Assembly: GCA_017391185.1 (NCBI GenBank)
Contig: JAFOZN010000061.1
Coordinates: 1-9,721, forward strand
Source of the DNA: Alistipes sp.
GTDB taxonomy: Bacteria; Bacteroidota; Bacteroidia; Bacteroidales; Rikenellaceae
Direction: 5' to 3'
DNA length: 9,721 nucleotides
Shown here: positions 1 to 7,480 of the stretch, in pieces
How positions within the stretch are numbered: the first letter of the stretch is position 1
Layout: each line of letters starts with the position of its first letter
Position numbers and translations under genes: made by a program
The notes under the pieces: generated by a model
The model's database searches: none
What the model was told of the DNA's origin: nothing
The model's input: the letters and a program-made list of their open reading frames with translations, nothing else

Positions 1-751
1 GGTCGCGGATAAAGTCGCGCTGCTGCTCCCAACCCATATAGAGCGACATGGAGTTGCCTCGATTAAGAGGCTCATTCTGTACCGTGATGGCATAGATAGG
101 AATCCCCTCAGCCTCCATCTCGGCAATCCAGCGCACGAAATACTCGGCATAATCAGCATAGTATTTTGGATTGAGTATTCCTGAAGTCCAGCTATTGTAT
201 TGTTCGCCCGTTTTGGGGTCGATCTTCATCCAGCGTGGACATGACCATGGCGAGCCCACGATGCGGATAGAGGGATTTATCTCCAAAATCTGTTTTAGAA
301 TCGGGAGTAGATCTCGGCGGTCATACTCATGTAACTCGAAAAATTCTATCCCCTCCCTATCACAACAGGTATATTCATCGAGCGAAAAGTCGGAGGCTCC
401 TATGGAGATGCGTATAAAACTCATCGCCATCTCCTTGGGTGAAAAACACTCCTGTAGGATCTTTTCGCGGTCCTCTTCGCTCATTTTCAATAGATTGTAA
501 CACGTAGAACCAGTGATGGCTGCGCCAAATCCATAGATAGGTTGGCGGCGTTTGTCGCTCAGGAGTTTGATGTAGTCACCCTTGTCGGGAGTTAGGTCTC
601 TTAGCTCGGCGTTGTTGAATTGCGAAAAGCGGAACTGCACCTCGCCAGTAGATGATGTTACATAGACCTCGGCGCGATTATTACACGAAGAGAGTATCAA
701 CAGAAAAAGAGCGACACACAAATATTGTATGCGCAAAAGGAGTAGTTTCAT
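1..751 (-). CDS. GH30 family glycosidase lipoprotein (glucosylceramidase-like), N-terminal 250 residues, cut by the left edge
   Basis: Reading the minus strand from the ATG at 751-749 gives 250 open codons to the window edge. The start is MKLLLLRIQYLC followed by a hydrophobic stretch ending LSSC, a lipoprotein signal peptide with the lipidated Cys at residue 23. The residues after it (NNRAEVY) lack the acidic cluster usual in surface-exported Bacteroidetes lipoproteins, so the protein may face the periplasm (inference). Family motifs of GH30/human glucocerebrosidase are visible in order: GFGAAITGS (74-82), RISIGASDFS (114-123), SPWSCPRWMK (167-176) and TVQNEPL (223-229), where E227 is the expected acid/base catalyst. 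The nucleophile Glu and the C-terminal half lie outside the window; family members are usually near 450-550 residues. Substrate cannot be fixed: GH30 includes beta-glucosylceramidase, beta-1,6-glucanase, xylanase and others, and these motifs are closest to the glucosylceramidase-type subgroup. It starts 20 bp after cca and is probably its operon partner. Confidence 0.88.
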   Translation of the reverse strand, partial: MKLLLLRIQYLCVALFLLILSSCNNRAEVYVTSSTGEVQFRFSQFNNAELRDLTPDKGDYIKLLSDKRRQPIYGFGAAITGSTCYNLLKMSEEDREKILQECFSPKEMAMSFIRISIGASDFSLDEYTCCDREGIEFFELHEYDRRDLLPILKQILEINPSIRIVGSPWSCPRWMKIDPKTGEQYNSWTSGILNPKYYADYAEYFVRWIAEMEAEGIPIYAITVQNEPLNRGNSMSLYMGWEQQRDFIRD

Positions 752-771
752 ATCTTTTTACGGTTTGAGTA

Positions 772-2238
772 TTATACTTCGGGCTTATTCTCTGTCTCAG
801 AGGTAGCTGGTTGAGGTGGCTCTACGTCACATACCTTTGTCAAACCATGCTCCTTGGCTAACTTCTCCATCAGGGCGTATGCTTCACAAAAGTCGTTGTG
901 GATCTGGCCATCGAGAATGGCGTTTTTGATTACCTCCTTGATCTGACCGATAATGCCACAAGGGCTTAAATCGTAGCACTTCATGATAATGTCGCCTGTG
1001 ATCGGGGGTTGGAAGTTGCGCACACGGTCCCTCTCCTCCAGATCCTTCATCTTGTGGCGTACCAATTCGAAATTTTTCAGATAACGCTTCACTTTAGCAT
1101 CAATGCCCGATGTGATGTCCGCCTCGCAGAGAATCATCAGCGACTCCACATCATCGCCCGCCTCGAAAAGCAGACGTCTGACGGCAGAATCGGTTACCAT
1201 ATCCTCAGAAAGTATGATTGGCCTAAGATGTAGAAATACAAGCTTTTGGACAAACTTCATGTGCTCGTTCATCGGCAACTTCATGCGGCGGAAAATCTCG
1301 CGCACCATCTTCGAGCCGACAACCTCATGTTGGTGGAATGTCCAGCCTATTTTCTTGTCGTAGGCCTTGGTCAGTGGCTTGGCTATGTCGTGCAAGATGG
1401 CTGCCCATCTGAGCCAAAGATCATCGCTGCGGCGTGCTACGTTATCCAACACCTTCAGCGTATGGCGGAAGTTATCTTTATGGGCGTGGTTACCCACCTT
1501 CTCGACTCCACTCAGGCGGTGCATTTCGGGGAAAATAAGCTCCAAAAGTCCCGTAAGCTCCAATAGTTCAAATCCCATCGAAGGTACAGGTGAGAGGATT
1601 ATCTTGTTCATCTCCACCATGATACGCTCCTTGGATACGATCTTGATACGCTCCTTATTGCGAGCTATGGCATCGAAGGTCTCCTCCTCGATGTTAAATC
1701 CGAGCTGAGTGGCAAAACGTATGGCGCGCATCATGCGCAAAGGATCATCCGAAAATGTTATGTCGGGGTCGCAGGGGGTGCGTATGATGCAATCCTCCAA
1801 ATCGTACATGCCATCAAAGGGGTCTACCAACTCTCCAAATCTATCGCCATTGAGCGACCAAGCCATAGCATTTATAGTGAAGTCGCGGCGGCGTTGATCA
1901 TCCTCCAACGTGCCTGGCTCGACCTGTGGTTTGCGCGAATCTTGGGTGTAAGACTCTCGGCGTGCGCCGACAAACTCCACCTCAGCTCCATAGGCGCGCA
2001 CCATAGCCGTACCGAAGGTCTTGAAGACAGAAACCTTGCCCTTGACCTCACGTCCCAATGCCTCTGCTACCTCAATGCCGCTACCTACGACTACCACGTC
2101 AATGTCGGTAGAGGGGCGATGCAGATAGTAATCTCTGACATATCCGCCCACAACATAGGCTTCGATACCCATAGAGTCGACTATGCGTGAAATTTTACGG
2201 AAAACGGGGTTGGAAAGTGGTGCAAACTCCTTATTCAT
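772..2238 (-). CDS. cca: CCA tRNA nucleotidyltransferase with HD domain
   Basis: A 488-residue class II polymerase-beta-fold nucleotidyltransferase that adds or repairs the 3' CCA end of tRNAs in the cytoplasm without a nucleic acid template. The catalytic head shows GGYVRD (31-36) and the metal-binding pair in DID (45-47). RRRDFTINAM (116-125) follows, then DDPLRMMRAIRF (164-175) of the nucleotide-recognition region and VSKERIMVEMNK (201-212). The second half carries an HD phosphohydrolase-type domain: H259 in FRHTLKV, H283-D284 in ILHDIAKP, and HQHE at 302-305. HD domains occur in many bacterial CCA enzymes, where 2',3'-cyclic phosphodiesterase or phosphatase activity has been described; that activity here is inference. 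The last 20 or so residues are a Pro/Thr/Glu-rich, probably disordered tail. The ATG lies 10 bp after the pdxJ stop, so translation is likely coupled. A specialised A-adding-only enzyme is less likely because no separate CC-adding partner is visible here, but that cannot be excluded. Confidence 0.95.
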   Translation of the reverse strand: MNKEFAPLSNPVFRKISRIVDSMGIEAYVVGGYVRDYYLHRPSTDIDVVVVGSGIEVAEALGREVKGKVSVFKTFGTAMVRAYGAEVEFVGARRESYTQDSRKPQVEPGTLEDDQRRRDFTINAMAWSLNGDRFGELVDPFDGMYDLEDCIIRTPCDPDITFSDDPLRMMRAIRFATQLGFNIEEETFDAIARNKERIKIVSKERIMVEMNKIILSPVPSMGFELLELTGLLELIFPEMHRLSGVEKVGNHAHKDNFRHTLKVLDNVARRSDDLWLRWAAILHDIAKPLTKAYDKKIGWTFHQHEVVGSKMVREIFRRMKLPMNEHMKFVQKLVFLHLRPIILSEDMVTDSAVRRLLFEAGDDVESLMILCEADITSGIDAKVKRYLKNFELVRHKMKDLEERDRVRNFQPPITGDIIMKCYDLSPCGIIGQIKEVIKNAILDGQIHNDFCEAYALMEKLAKEHGLTKVCDVEPPQPATSETENKPEV

Positions 2239-2248
2239 GGCTATGGGT

Positions 2249-2971
2249 TTAGCGAGTTGATTTTAGGCAATCGAGATAGCTCTCTACGGTCTTCTCCAAT
2301 CCTAAATAGAGAGCATCGGCTATCAAGGCGTGACCGATGGAAACCTCATCACACCAAGGGATTCGCTCTGCAAAATATGCCAGATTCTCCAGACTCAGGT
2401 CGTGGCCTGCGTTGAGTCCCAAGCCCACGCGGCGAGCTGCCTCGGCAGCCTCTACATAGGGCGCAATAGCTCTCTCGCGGTCGGCTGCATAGCCTGCAGC
2501 GTAAGCCTCGGTATAAAGCTCAACACGCTGAGTGCCACACTCTTTTGCCCCCTCGATCATCTCTACCACAGGATCAACAAAGATCGAAGTGCGGATGCCA
2601 GCCTCGTTGAAGCGACTACACACCTCTTTGAGAAAATCGCGATGTTTGATGGTGTCCCATCCGGCGTTGGATGTAATGGCATCTTCGGCATCGGGAACGA
2701 GAGTCACCTGCGCAGGTTTTACCTCCAAAACCAAGTCTATAAAACTTGGGATAGGGTTACCCTCGATGTTGAGTTCTGTAGAGATAACTCGCTTCAGATC
2801 ACGCACATCATCATAACGGATGTGACGTGCATCTGGGCGAGGGTGAACTGTAATGCCCTCGGCTCCGAAACGCTCGATGTCGAGAGATGTTTTCACCACA
2901 TTTGGGATATTTCCGCCACGAGAATTTCTCAAGACGGCAATCTTATTTACATTTACACTGAGTTTTGTCAT
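2249..2971 (-). CDS. pdxJ: Pyridoxine 5'-phosphate synthase
   Basis: 240 residues, the normal PdxJ length. The enzyme is a cytoplasmic TIM barrel that condenses 1-deoxyxylulose 5-phosphate with 3-amino-2-oxopropyl phosphate (the PdxA product) to pyridoxine 5'-phosphate, the ring-closing step of the DXP-dependent vitamin B6 route. Visible signatures are [16 protein letters not shown] (5-20, beta-strand 1), [13 protein letters not shown] (39-51) with H43, NIEG (68-71) with E70, VELYTE (150-155) with E151, and [12 protein letters not shown] (186-197) with H190. These correspond to the E. coli catalytic set H45, E72, E153 and H193. HPRPD in place of the proteobacterial HLRED, and the stretch [17 protein letters not shown] (90-106), are the Bacteroidetes form of the family. 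It is the first gene of the minus-strand group and diverges from nadK across 124 bp. PLP is a general cofactor, so the link to cca looks like housekeeping co-transcription. Confidence 0.97.
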   Translation of the reverse strand: MTKLSVNVNKIAVLRNSRGGNIPNVVKTSLDIERFGAEGITVHPRPDARHIRYDDVRDLKRVISTELNIEGNPIPSFIDLVLEVKPAQVTLVPDAEDAITSNAGWDTIKHRDFLKEVCSRFNEAGIRTSIFVDPVVEMIEGAKECGTQRVELYTEAYAAGYAADRERAIAPYVEAAEAARRVGLGLNAGHDLSLENLAYFAERIPWCDEVSIGHALIADALYLGLEKTVESYLDCLKSTR

Positions 2972-2979
2972 AAAAAGTT

Positions 2980-2987
2980 TATCTTTG
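2980..2987 (+). promoter_or_regulatory. Candidate -7 box upstream of nadK
   Basis: TATCTTTG matches TAnnTTTG exactly on the plus strand. The -33 position 19 bp upstream (ACTG at 2957-2960) is poor. A start near 2994 would leave a leader of about 100 nt before the nadK ATG and would run antisense to the proposed pdxJ leader. I found no better plus-strand box closer to nadK; 3078-3085 (TATTTTTT) is a one-mismatch alternative but very near the ATG. Confidence 0.3.
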
Positions 2988-3024
2988 CGGTATAAAATGC
3001 TGCAAAAGCGAGCGATAGATGTGC

Positions 3025-3055
3025 CAAAGTTAGCGATTTTCGCTCAGATTGCATA
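3025..3055 (-). promoter_or_regulatory. Candidate Bacteroidetes-type promoter for pdxJ
   Basis: On the minus strand a full match to the Bacteroidetes -7 box, TAACTTTG (TAnnTTTG), lies at 3032-3025. A one-mismatch -33 box TATG (consensus TTTG) lies at 3055-3052, with a 19 bp gap. Transcription would begin near 3018 and give a leader of about 45 nt before the pdxJ ATG. The assignment is by consensus only. Confidence 0.5.
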
Positions 3056-3095
3056 GCTATTGCGATGTAAAGATACTTATTTTTTTCGAGCCAAG

Positions 3096-3968
3096 ATGAA
3101 AATTATACTTTTTTCTCGTCCGCAGATTGATCATCGGGCAGATGATTTGGAGCGTTTGTTCTCTTTGTTAGAGAGATATGGTTTTGACTATGCTCTCAAT
3201 GAGGAGTTTGCGCCTGTGGTGGAGTCTTTGTTGGGTTGGAAGTTAGATTCGGCTAAAATCTATGGCCAAAGTATTGAGGCCGATGGTACAGAGAGTCTCT
3301 TGTTGTGTCTGGGTGGAGATGGTACTCTTTTGGAGGGAGTGCATCGTCTCAGGGATAAGAGTATGCCTGTGGCAGCGATAAATTTTGGTCATTTGGGATT
3401 CCTCACTTCAGCCACCAGAGATGACGTGGAGGAGCTTTTTGAACATATCTCTGAGCGTAAACTCAAATTTCAGAAGCGCACCATGTTGGAGGTTGTGTGG
3501 GGAGAGAGAAAGGAGGCTCTAAAGGCTCTGAATGAGGTGGCTGTGCAACGTCTGGAGGCCACCATGGTCAAGATCGAGACAAGGGTAGATTCCCAGCTCG
3601 TGGCACAGTATAATGGTGATGGCGTAATAGTCTCTACGCCAACAGGTTCTACGGCATATTCCCTCAGCGCAGGAGGCCCTGTGGTAGCTCCTGAGTGTGG
3701 CTGTTTTTTGCTCACTCCATTGGCTCCTCACAACTTCGGAATGCGCCCTGTGGTCTTGCCCGATAGTGCCGAGATTTCACTTACGATAAATGCGCGTCAC
3801 GGCAGAGCTATGCTCTCGATAGATAACAATACCTATACTGTCGAAAATGGTACAAAGATAGATATTCGCCGTGCTGGGGAGCATATTTTATTGGCCGTAC
3901 CGCACAATATATCATTTTACGAGGCGTTACATAGTAAGATGATGTGGGATATTGACATTAGAAATTGA
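3096..3968 (+). CDS. nadK: NAD kinase
   Basis: 290 residues from the ATG at 3096 (MKIILFSRPQ). A TTG at 3060 would add 12 residues, but that extension is unlike family N-termini and spans the intergenic region, so the ATG is preferred. The enzyme phosphorylates NAD+ with ATP (or polyphosphate) to NADP+ in the cytoplasm, supplying all NADP(H). Diagnostic motifs are LGGDGTLLEG (72-81, the GGDG ATP/diphosphate motif), INFGHLGFL (95-103), LNEVAV (145-150, the conserved Asn-Glu) and GDGVIVSTPTGSTAYSLSAG (174-193), followed by GP and the LTPLAPHN segment (206-213). Length matches the bacterial family. A CGC motif at 201-203 sits in a variable position and I attach no function to it. The 99 bp before uppS contain no strong terminator, so read-through into uppS is possible beside the internal promoter there. 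Confidence 0.96.
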   Translation: MKIILFSRPQIDHRADDLERLFSLLERYGFDYALNEEFAPVVESLLGWKLDSAKIYGQSIEADGTESLLLCLGGDGTLLEGVHRLRDKSMPVAAINFGHLGFLTSATRDDVEELFEHISERKLKFQKRTMLEVVWGERKEALKALNEVAVQRLEATMVKIETRVDSQLVAQYNGDGVIVSTPTGSTAYSLSAGGPVVAPECGCFLLTPLAPHNFGMRPVVLPDSAEISLTINARHGRAMLSIDNNTYTVENGTKIDIRRAGEHILLAVPHNISFYEALHSKMMWDIDIRN

Positions 3969-4028
3969 CCTTTTTTCGAGGAAAAAGAGGTTAAAGAGAC
4001 TGTTTTTGAGATAAAAACATGATTTTTC

Positions 4029-4059
4029 TTTAAAATCCGAGTAAAAATATCTACATTTG
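4029..4059 (+). promoter_or_regulatory. Candidate promoter for uppS-bamA, giving a very short leader
   Basis: TACATTTG at 4052-4059 is an exact TAnnTTTG -7 box. TTTA at 4029-4032 is a one-mismatch -33 box at 19 bp spacing. The uppS ATG is at 4068, only 8 bp beyond the box, so a start at the usual distance would yield an mRNA with almost no 5' leader. This is a consensus match without experimental support. Confidence 0.5.
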
Positions 4060-4067
4060 CAAGTTAT

Positions 4068-4781
4068 ATGAGCCAAAGAAAAGAGATACCACAACATATC
4101 GCCATCATTATGGATGGTAATGGCCGTTGGGCCAAGCGTCAGGGTAAGAGCCGTAGCGAAGGACATTTCGCTGGGATGAATGCCCTGCATGAGTGTGTTC
4201 AGAATGCGGCTAATAGTGGGGTTAAGTACCTGACTGTCTATGCATTCTCGACAGAGAATTGGGGTCGTCCACAAGCTGAGGTGGATGCCTTGATGGAGTT
4301 GGTATGTACAGGCGTGGAGTTGGAGACTGAGGAGTTGGCCAAGCAGGGAGTGAGAGTTCTCATTATCGGCGATCGTAGCCGTTTCTCGGATAAGGTCAAG
4401 GCAGCACTTAATCGCATCGAGTCAAATACGGCTCATGGACAGACGATGACGCTGATTTTGGCGCTCAACTATTCATCGCGTAGCGAGATTGTGGTGGCAG
4501 TGCGTGATTTGGCCGAGAAGGTAGCTTCGGGAGAGCTTAAGGCTGAGCAGATTGATGAGCAGATGATCTCATCTGCGCTATATACAGCTCAAATTCCCGA
4601 TCCAGACCTTATTATTCGTACCAGTGGTGAGTGTCGTTTGAGCAACTTCCTCATGTGGCAGGCTTCCTATTCGGAGTTCTATTTTACCGATGTACTATGG
4701 CCTGATTTCAATAAGGAGGAGTTGGATAAGGCTTTGGAGGCTTATGCCCAGCGAGATCGCCGTTACGGTTTAGTGAAGTAA
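4068..4781 (+). CDS. uppS: Isoprenyl transferase (undecaprenyl diphosphate synthase)
   Basis: 237 residues of the cis-prenyltransferase (UppS/Rer2) family. The enzyme extends farnesyl diphosphate with eight isopentenyl units to C55 undecaprenyl diphosphate at the cytoplasmic face of the membrane; the product becomes the lipid carrier for peptidoglycan, O-antigen and capsule precursors. Seen directly are HIAIIMDGNGRWAKRQG (10-26) with catalytic D16, H33 in the EGH triplet, FSTENW (60-65), and the C-terminal signature RTSGECRLSNFLMWQ (184-198). The WQASYSEFYFTDVLWPDF segment follows, with the metal-binding Glu at 203. Cys189 replaces the Gln or His more usual in RTSGEQRLSNF. The start at 4068 is chosen because no other start precedes the IMDGNGRW motif and the length then fits the family. 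bamA follows after 18 bp, consistent with one transcript. Chain length is inferred from family and context. Confidence 0.96.
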   Translation: MSQRKEIPQHIAIIMDGNGRWAKRQGKSRSEGHFAGMNALHECVQNAANSGVKYLTVYAFSTENWGRPQAEVDALMELVCTGVELETEELAKQGVRVLIIGDRSRFSDKVKAALNRIESNTAHGQTMTLILALNYSSRSEIVVAVRDLAEKVASGELKAEQIDEQMISSALYTAQIPDPDLIIRTSGECRLSNFLMWQASYSEFYFTDVLWPDFNKEELDKALEAYAQRDRRYGLVK

Positions 4782-4799
4782 GAAATTTGTTATATATAA

Positions 4800-7388
4800 A
4801 TGAGATACGTAAGTAAAATTGTTATTGCGATGGTTGCCATGCTGATCTTGTCGGCATGGAGTGGCTATGCGCAGGAGATTGATACGCTTAAGACCAAAAA
4901 AGAGGATACACAAAAGGCGGAGAAACTGCAGAAAGAGAAGAAAGAGGAGTTTGTCTTTGATGAGAATGCTCCTGCACTCGATGCGGATGCTACTCCAAGG
5001 CGTTACTTTATCCGTAATGTGAACATTCATGGCGTGAAGCACCTGAATAAGGAGCTTTTGCGTTCTACATCGGGCCTTATCCCTGGAGATACTATCTATC
5101 TGCCAAGTAGTTATATCTCTAATTCGATTACTCGCCTTTGGGCACAGCGTTACTTCTCGGATGTGAAGATCGGTGCTACTATCGATGGCGATAGTGTAGA
5201 TATGGAGATCTTCCTCAAGGAGCGTCCTCGTGTCTTCCGTTGGGATTTTTCGGGTGAGGGCATCACTACCAGCAAGAAGAAGGATCTTTTGGAGGAGCTC
5301 AAACTCAAGCAGGGTTCAGAGCTCTCGGAGTATATCATCGACAAGAACGAGAAACTTATCCGCAAGCACTTTGTGGATAAGGGTTTCCGCAATACTGAGG
5401 TTAAGGCGATTGTCACCAACGATTCGGTAATCAAGAATGCTGTGAATGTGACATTTAGGATTGACCGCAAGAGTAAGGTGCGTGTGGGTGAGATTACATT
5501 TGAGGGTAACGAGAATTTCGATGATAAGCGTCTGCGTAAGTCCTTTAAGAAGACTCACCAGCGTTCTATCAACATCTTCCGCAACACTAAGCTCAAGGAT
5601 AAGGATTATGCTGAGGATAAGGAGCTCTTGCTCGATTTCTATAACTCGCGTGGTTATCGTAATGCTACCATCCTCTCTGACTCGATTTATGATATAAGCG
5701 AGGATCGTATCGGTATTCACCTAAAGGTGGCCGAGGGTGAGAAGTTCTATATCAGAGATGTGTCTTGGATCGGTAACTCGGTATATTCGACAGAGGACTT
5801 GCAGCGTCTCTTTAGCGTAAAGAAGGGTGATACGTATGACCGTAAGTCTATGCACAAGCGTTTGGGTATCGGTCGTGAGATGAATCCTGAGGAGCAATCA
5901 GTATCCAGCCTCTACCAAAACAACGGATACTTGATGTCTCAGATCGAGGCTTCGGAGATTGTCGTAGGTAAGGACTCTATCGATATGGAGATCAAGGTCT
6001 TCGAGGGTAAGCCATTTACCATCAACGATGTAGGTATTTCGGGTAACACCCGTGTAAATGATGAGGTTATCCGCCGTGAGTTGGCCGTATATCCTGGACA
6101 GTTGTATTCGCGCGAGTTGTTGATGTACTCTTTGCGTCAGATCACAGGTATGGGACACTTCAACCCTGAGAACCTCCAGCCAGATATCAAGCCTGTGTCG
6201 AGCGACTTGGTGGATATCAGTTTCCCATTGGAGGAGCAGGCCAGCGACCAGTTCAATATCGCGGGAGGTTGGGGCTCTGGCTCATTCGTAGGTTCGGTGG
6301 GTATTACATTGAACAACCTTTCGACTCGCAACCTCTTCAAGAAGGGTACGTGGAGTCCATATCCTATGGGACAGAATCAGAAGCTCAGCATCTCTGGTCA
6401 GACCAACGGTACATATTATAAGGCTCTCTCGGTGAGCTTCACCGATCCTTGGGTGGGTGGTCGTAAGCCAAACTCGTTGAGCGTTTCGGCTCACTGGTCT
6501 GAGCAGAATAATGCATACTATATCTGGCAGACAGCGACTATGTACTTCCGTACGTTGGGTGTAGCGGTTGGTATGGGTAAGCGTCTGAATTGGCCAGACC
6601 GTAACTTTACGCTCTATGGAGAGTTGCAGTATCGCCGATACGCCTTGAGTAATTGGGATTACTTCATCATGAAGGATGGTATTGCAAATCAGCTCTCGGC
6701 TAATATATCGTTGACTCGTTCGACTGTCGACCAGCCTTTCTTCCCACGTTCGGGATCAGAGTTCTCGGTGGAGCTTGATATCACGCCACCATACTCGGCT
6801 TGGGATGGTAAGGATTATTCTGATAAGAAGATGCCTGATCAGCAGCGATATAGGTGGATTGAGTATCACCGTTGGCAGTTTAAGGCACGTTGGTTTGCTC
6901 CACTTTCGCGTAACAACAATCTTGTCTTGATGGCTAAGGCAGAGATGGGTTACTTGGGCCACTACAATAAATATAAGACTTCGCCTTTCGAGCGTTTCGA
7001 GATCGGAGGTGACGGTATGAGTGGATATACCATCTATGGTGTGGATATCATTGGTTTGCGCGGTTATGAGGATGGTGCGTTGGATCCTGTGGGTAGCAAC
7101 TACTCAAGTGCCTATAATAAGTACACTATGGAGTTGCGTTTCCCTGTGCTTATGAAGCAGTCATCGCAGGTCTATATCCTCGGATTCTTGGAGGGTGGTA
7201 GCGGTTTCGACTCTTGGAAGAAGTTCTCGCCATTCAAGATTAAGCGTTCGGCAGGTTTCGGTGCACGACTCTACTTGCCTATCGTGGGTATCATCGGTAT
7301 CGATTGGGGTTACGGATTTGATTACCCAATGGGTGAGAATAAGCGAAGCGGTAGCCACTTCCACTTCACTATGGGACAGTCGTTCTAA
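4800..7388 (+). CDS. bamA: Outer membrane protein assembly factor BamA
   Basis: 862 residues of the Omp85 family, the essential insertase that folds beta-barrel proteins into the outer membrane. A signal peptide (1-24, cleavage expected at GYA|QE) is followed by an unusual Lys/Glu-rich linker (about 29-52). Five POTRA domains are then recognisable by their strand-start and loop patterns at roughly 69-142, 143-224, 226-313, 316-403 and 405-480. The barrel spans about 482-862. It holds GLRGYEDGALDP (752-763), the counterpart of the conserved VRGF loop-6 motif, and ends with an aromatic residue after alternating residues (HFHFTMGQSF), the standard C-terminal barrel signal. E. coli BamA is 810 residues; the extra length is partly the linker and longer barrel loops. 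It lies between uppS and two skp genes, the order expected in Bacteroidetes. The gap from uppS is only 18 bp and AT-rich. TamA is an alternative Omp85 member, but five POTRAs and skp neighbours favour BamA. Confidence 0.95.
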   Translation: MRYVSKIVIAMVAMLILSAWSGYAQEIDTLKTKKEDTQKAEKLQKEKKEEFVFDENAPALDADATPRRYFIRNVNIHGVKHLNKELLRSTSGLIPGDTIYLPSSYISNSITRLWAQRYFSDVKIGATIDGDSVDMEIFLKERPRVFRWDFSGEGITTSKKKDLLEELKLKQGSELSEYIIDKNEKLIRKHFVDKGFRNTEVKAIVTNDSVIKNAVNVTFRIDRKSKVRVGEITFEGNENFDDKRLRKSFKKTHQRSINIFRNTKLKDKDYAEDKELLLDFYNSRGYRNATILSDSIYDISEDRIGIHLKVAEGEKFYIRDVSWIGNSVYSTEDLQRLFSVKKGDTYDRKSMHKRLGIGREMNPEEQSVSSLYQNNGYLMSQIEASEIVVGKDSIDMEIKVFEGKPFTINDVGISGNTRVNDEVIRRELAVYPGQLYSRELLMYSLRQITGMGHFNPENLQPDIKPVSSDLVDISFPLEEQASDQFNIAGGWGSGSFVGSVGITLNNLSTRNLFKKGTWSPYPMGQNQKLSISGQTNGTYYKALSVSFTDPWVGGRKPNSLSVSAHWSEQNNAYYIWQTATMYFRTLGVAVGMGKRLNWPDRNFTLYGELQYRRYALSNWDYFIMKDGIANQLSANISLTRSTVDQPFFPRSGSEFSVELDITPPYSAWDGKDYSDKKMPDQQRYRWIEYHRWQFKARWFAPLSRNNNLVLMAKAEMGYLGHYNKYKTSPFERFEIGGDGMSGYTIYGVDIIGLRGYEDGALDPVGSNYSSAYNKYTMELRFPVLMKQSSQVYILGFLEGGSGFDSWKKFSPFKIKRSAGFGARLYLPIVGIIGIDWGYGFDYPMGENKRSGSHFHFTMGQSF

Positions 7389-7421
7389 TCTGTGGTGAGG
7401 GGACTTACTCCTGCTTGGCAA

Positions 7422-7429
7422 TATATTTG
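7422..7429 (+). promoter_or_regulatory. Candidate -7 box for the skp pair
   Basis: TATATTTG exactly matches TAnnTTTG in the 92 bp gap between bamA and the first skp gene, but there is no TTTG-like box 19-21 bp upstream. It would give a leader of roughly 45 nt. An extra promoter here would allow higher chaperone output than read-through from bamA alone. The region is AT-rich, so chance matches are likely. Confidence 0.3.
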
Positions 7430-7480
7430 AGAGCTATACGTTATATATATAAATAAGTATAACCTTAAAACTACGAAGTT

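Noticed and set aside
171..500. 109-codon plus-strand frame inside the GH30 region
   Set aside because: It is antisense to the GH30 gene, whose motifs (GFGAAITGS, SPWSCPRWMK, NEP) establish the minus strand as coding.
2330..2995. Open frame of 221 codons on the plus strand opposite pdxJ
   Set aside because: It lies fully antisense to a clear pdxJ with intact catalytic motifs, shows no recognisable domain, and is Cys/His/Ile-rich as expected for a shadow frame.
3060..3095. Upstream TTG start that would lengthen NadK by 12 residues
   Set aside because: The added residues (MRCKDTYFFRAK) do not resemble the family N-terminus, while MKIILFSRPQ from the ATG at 3096 does.
3970..3987. A/T-rich hairpin (CTTTTT...AAAAAG) just after the nadK stop as a terminator
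   Set aside because: It has a six-pair stem with only one G-C pair, a six-base loop and no following T-run, so it is too weak to call.
7396..7413. Small inverted repeat AGGGG-ACTTA-CTCCT after bamA as a terminator
   Set aside because: Five pairs including a G-U and no T-run follow; read-through into skp is more likely.
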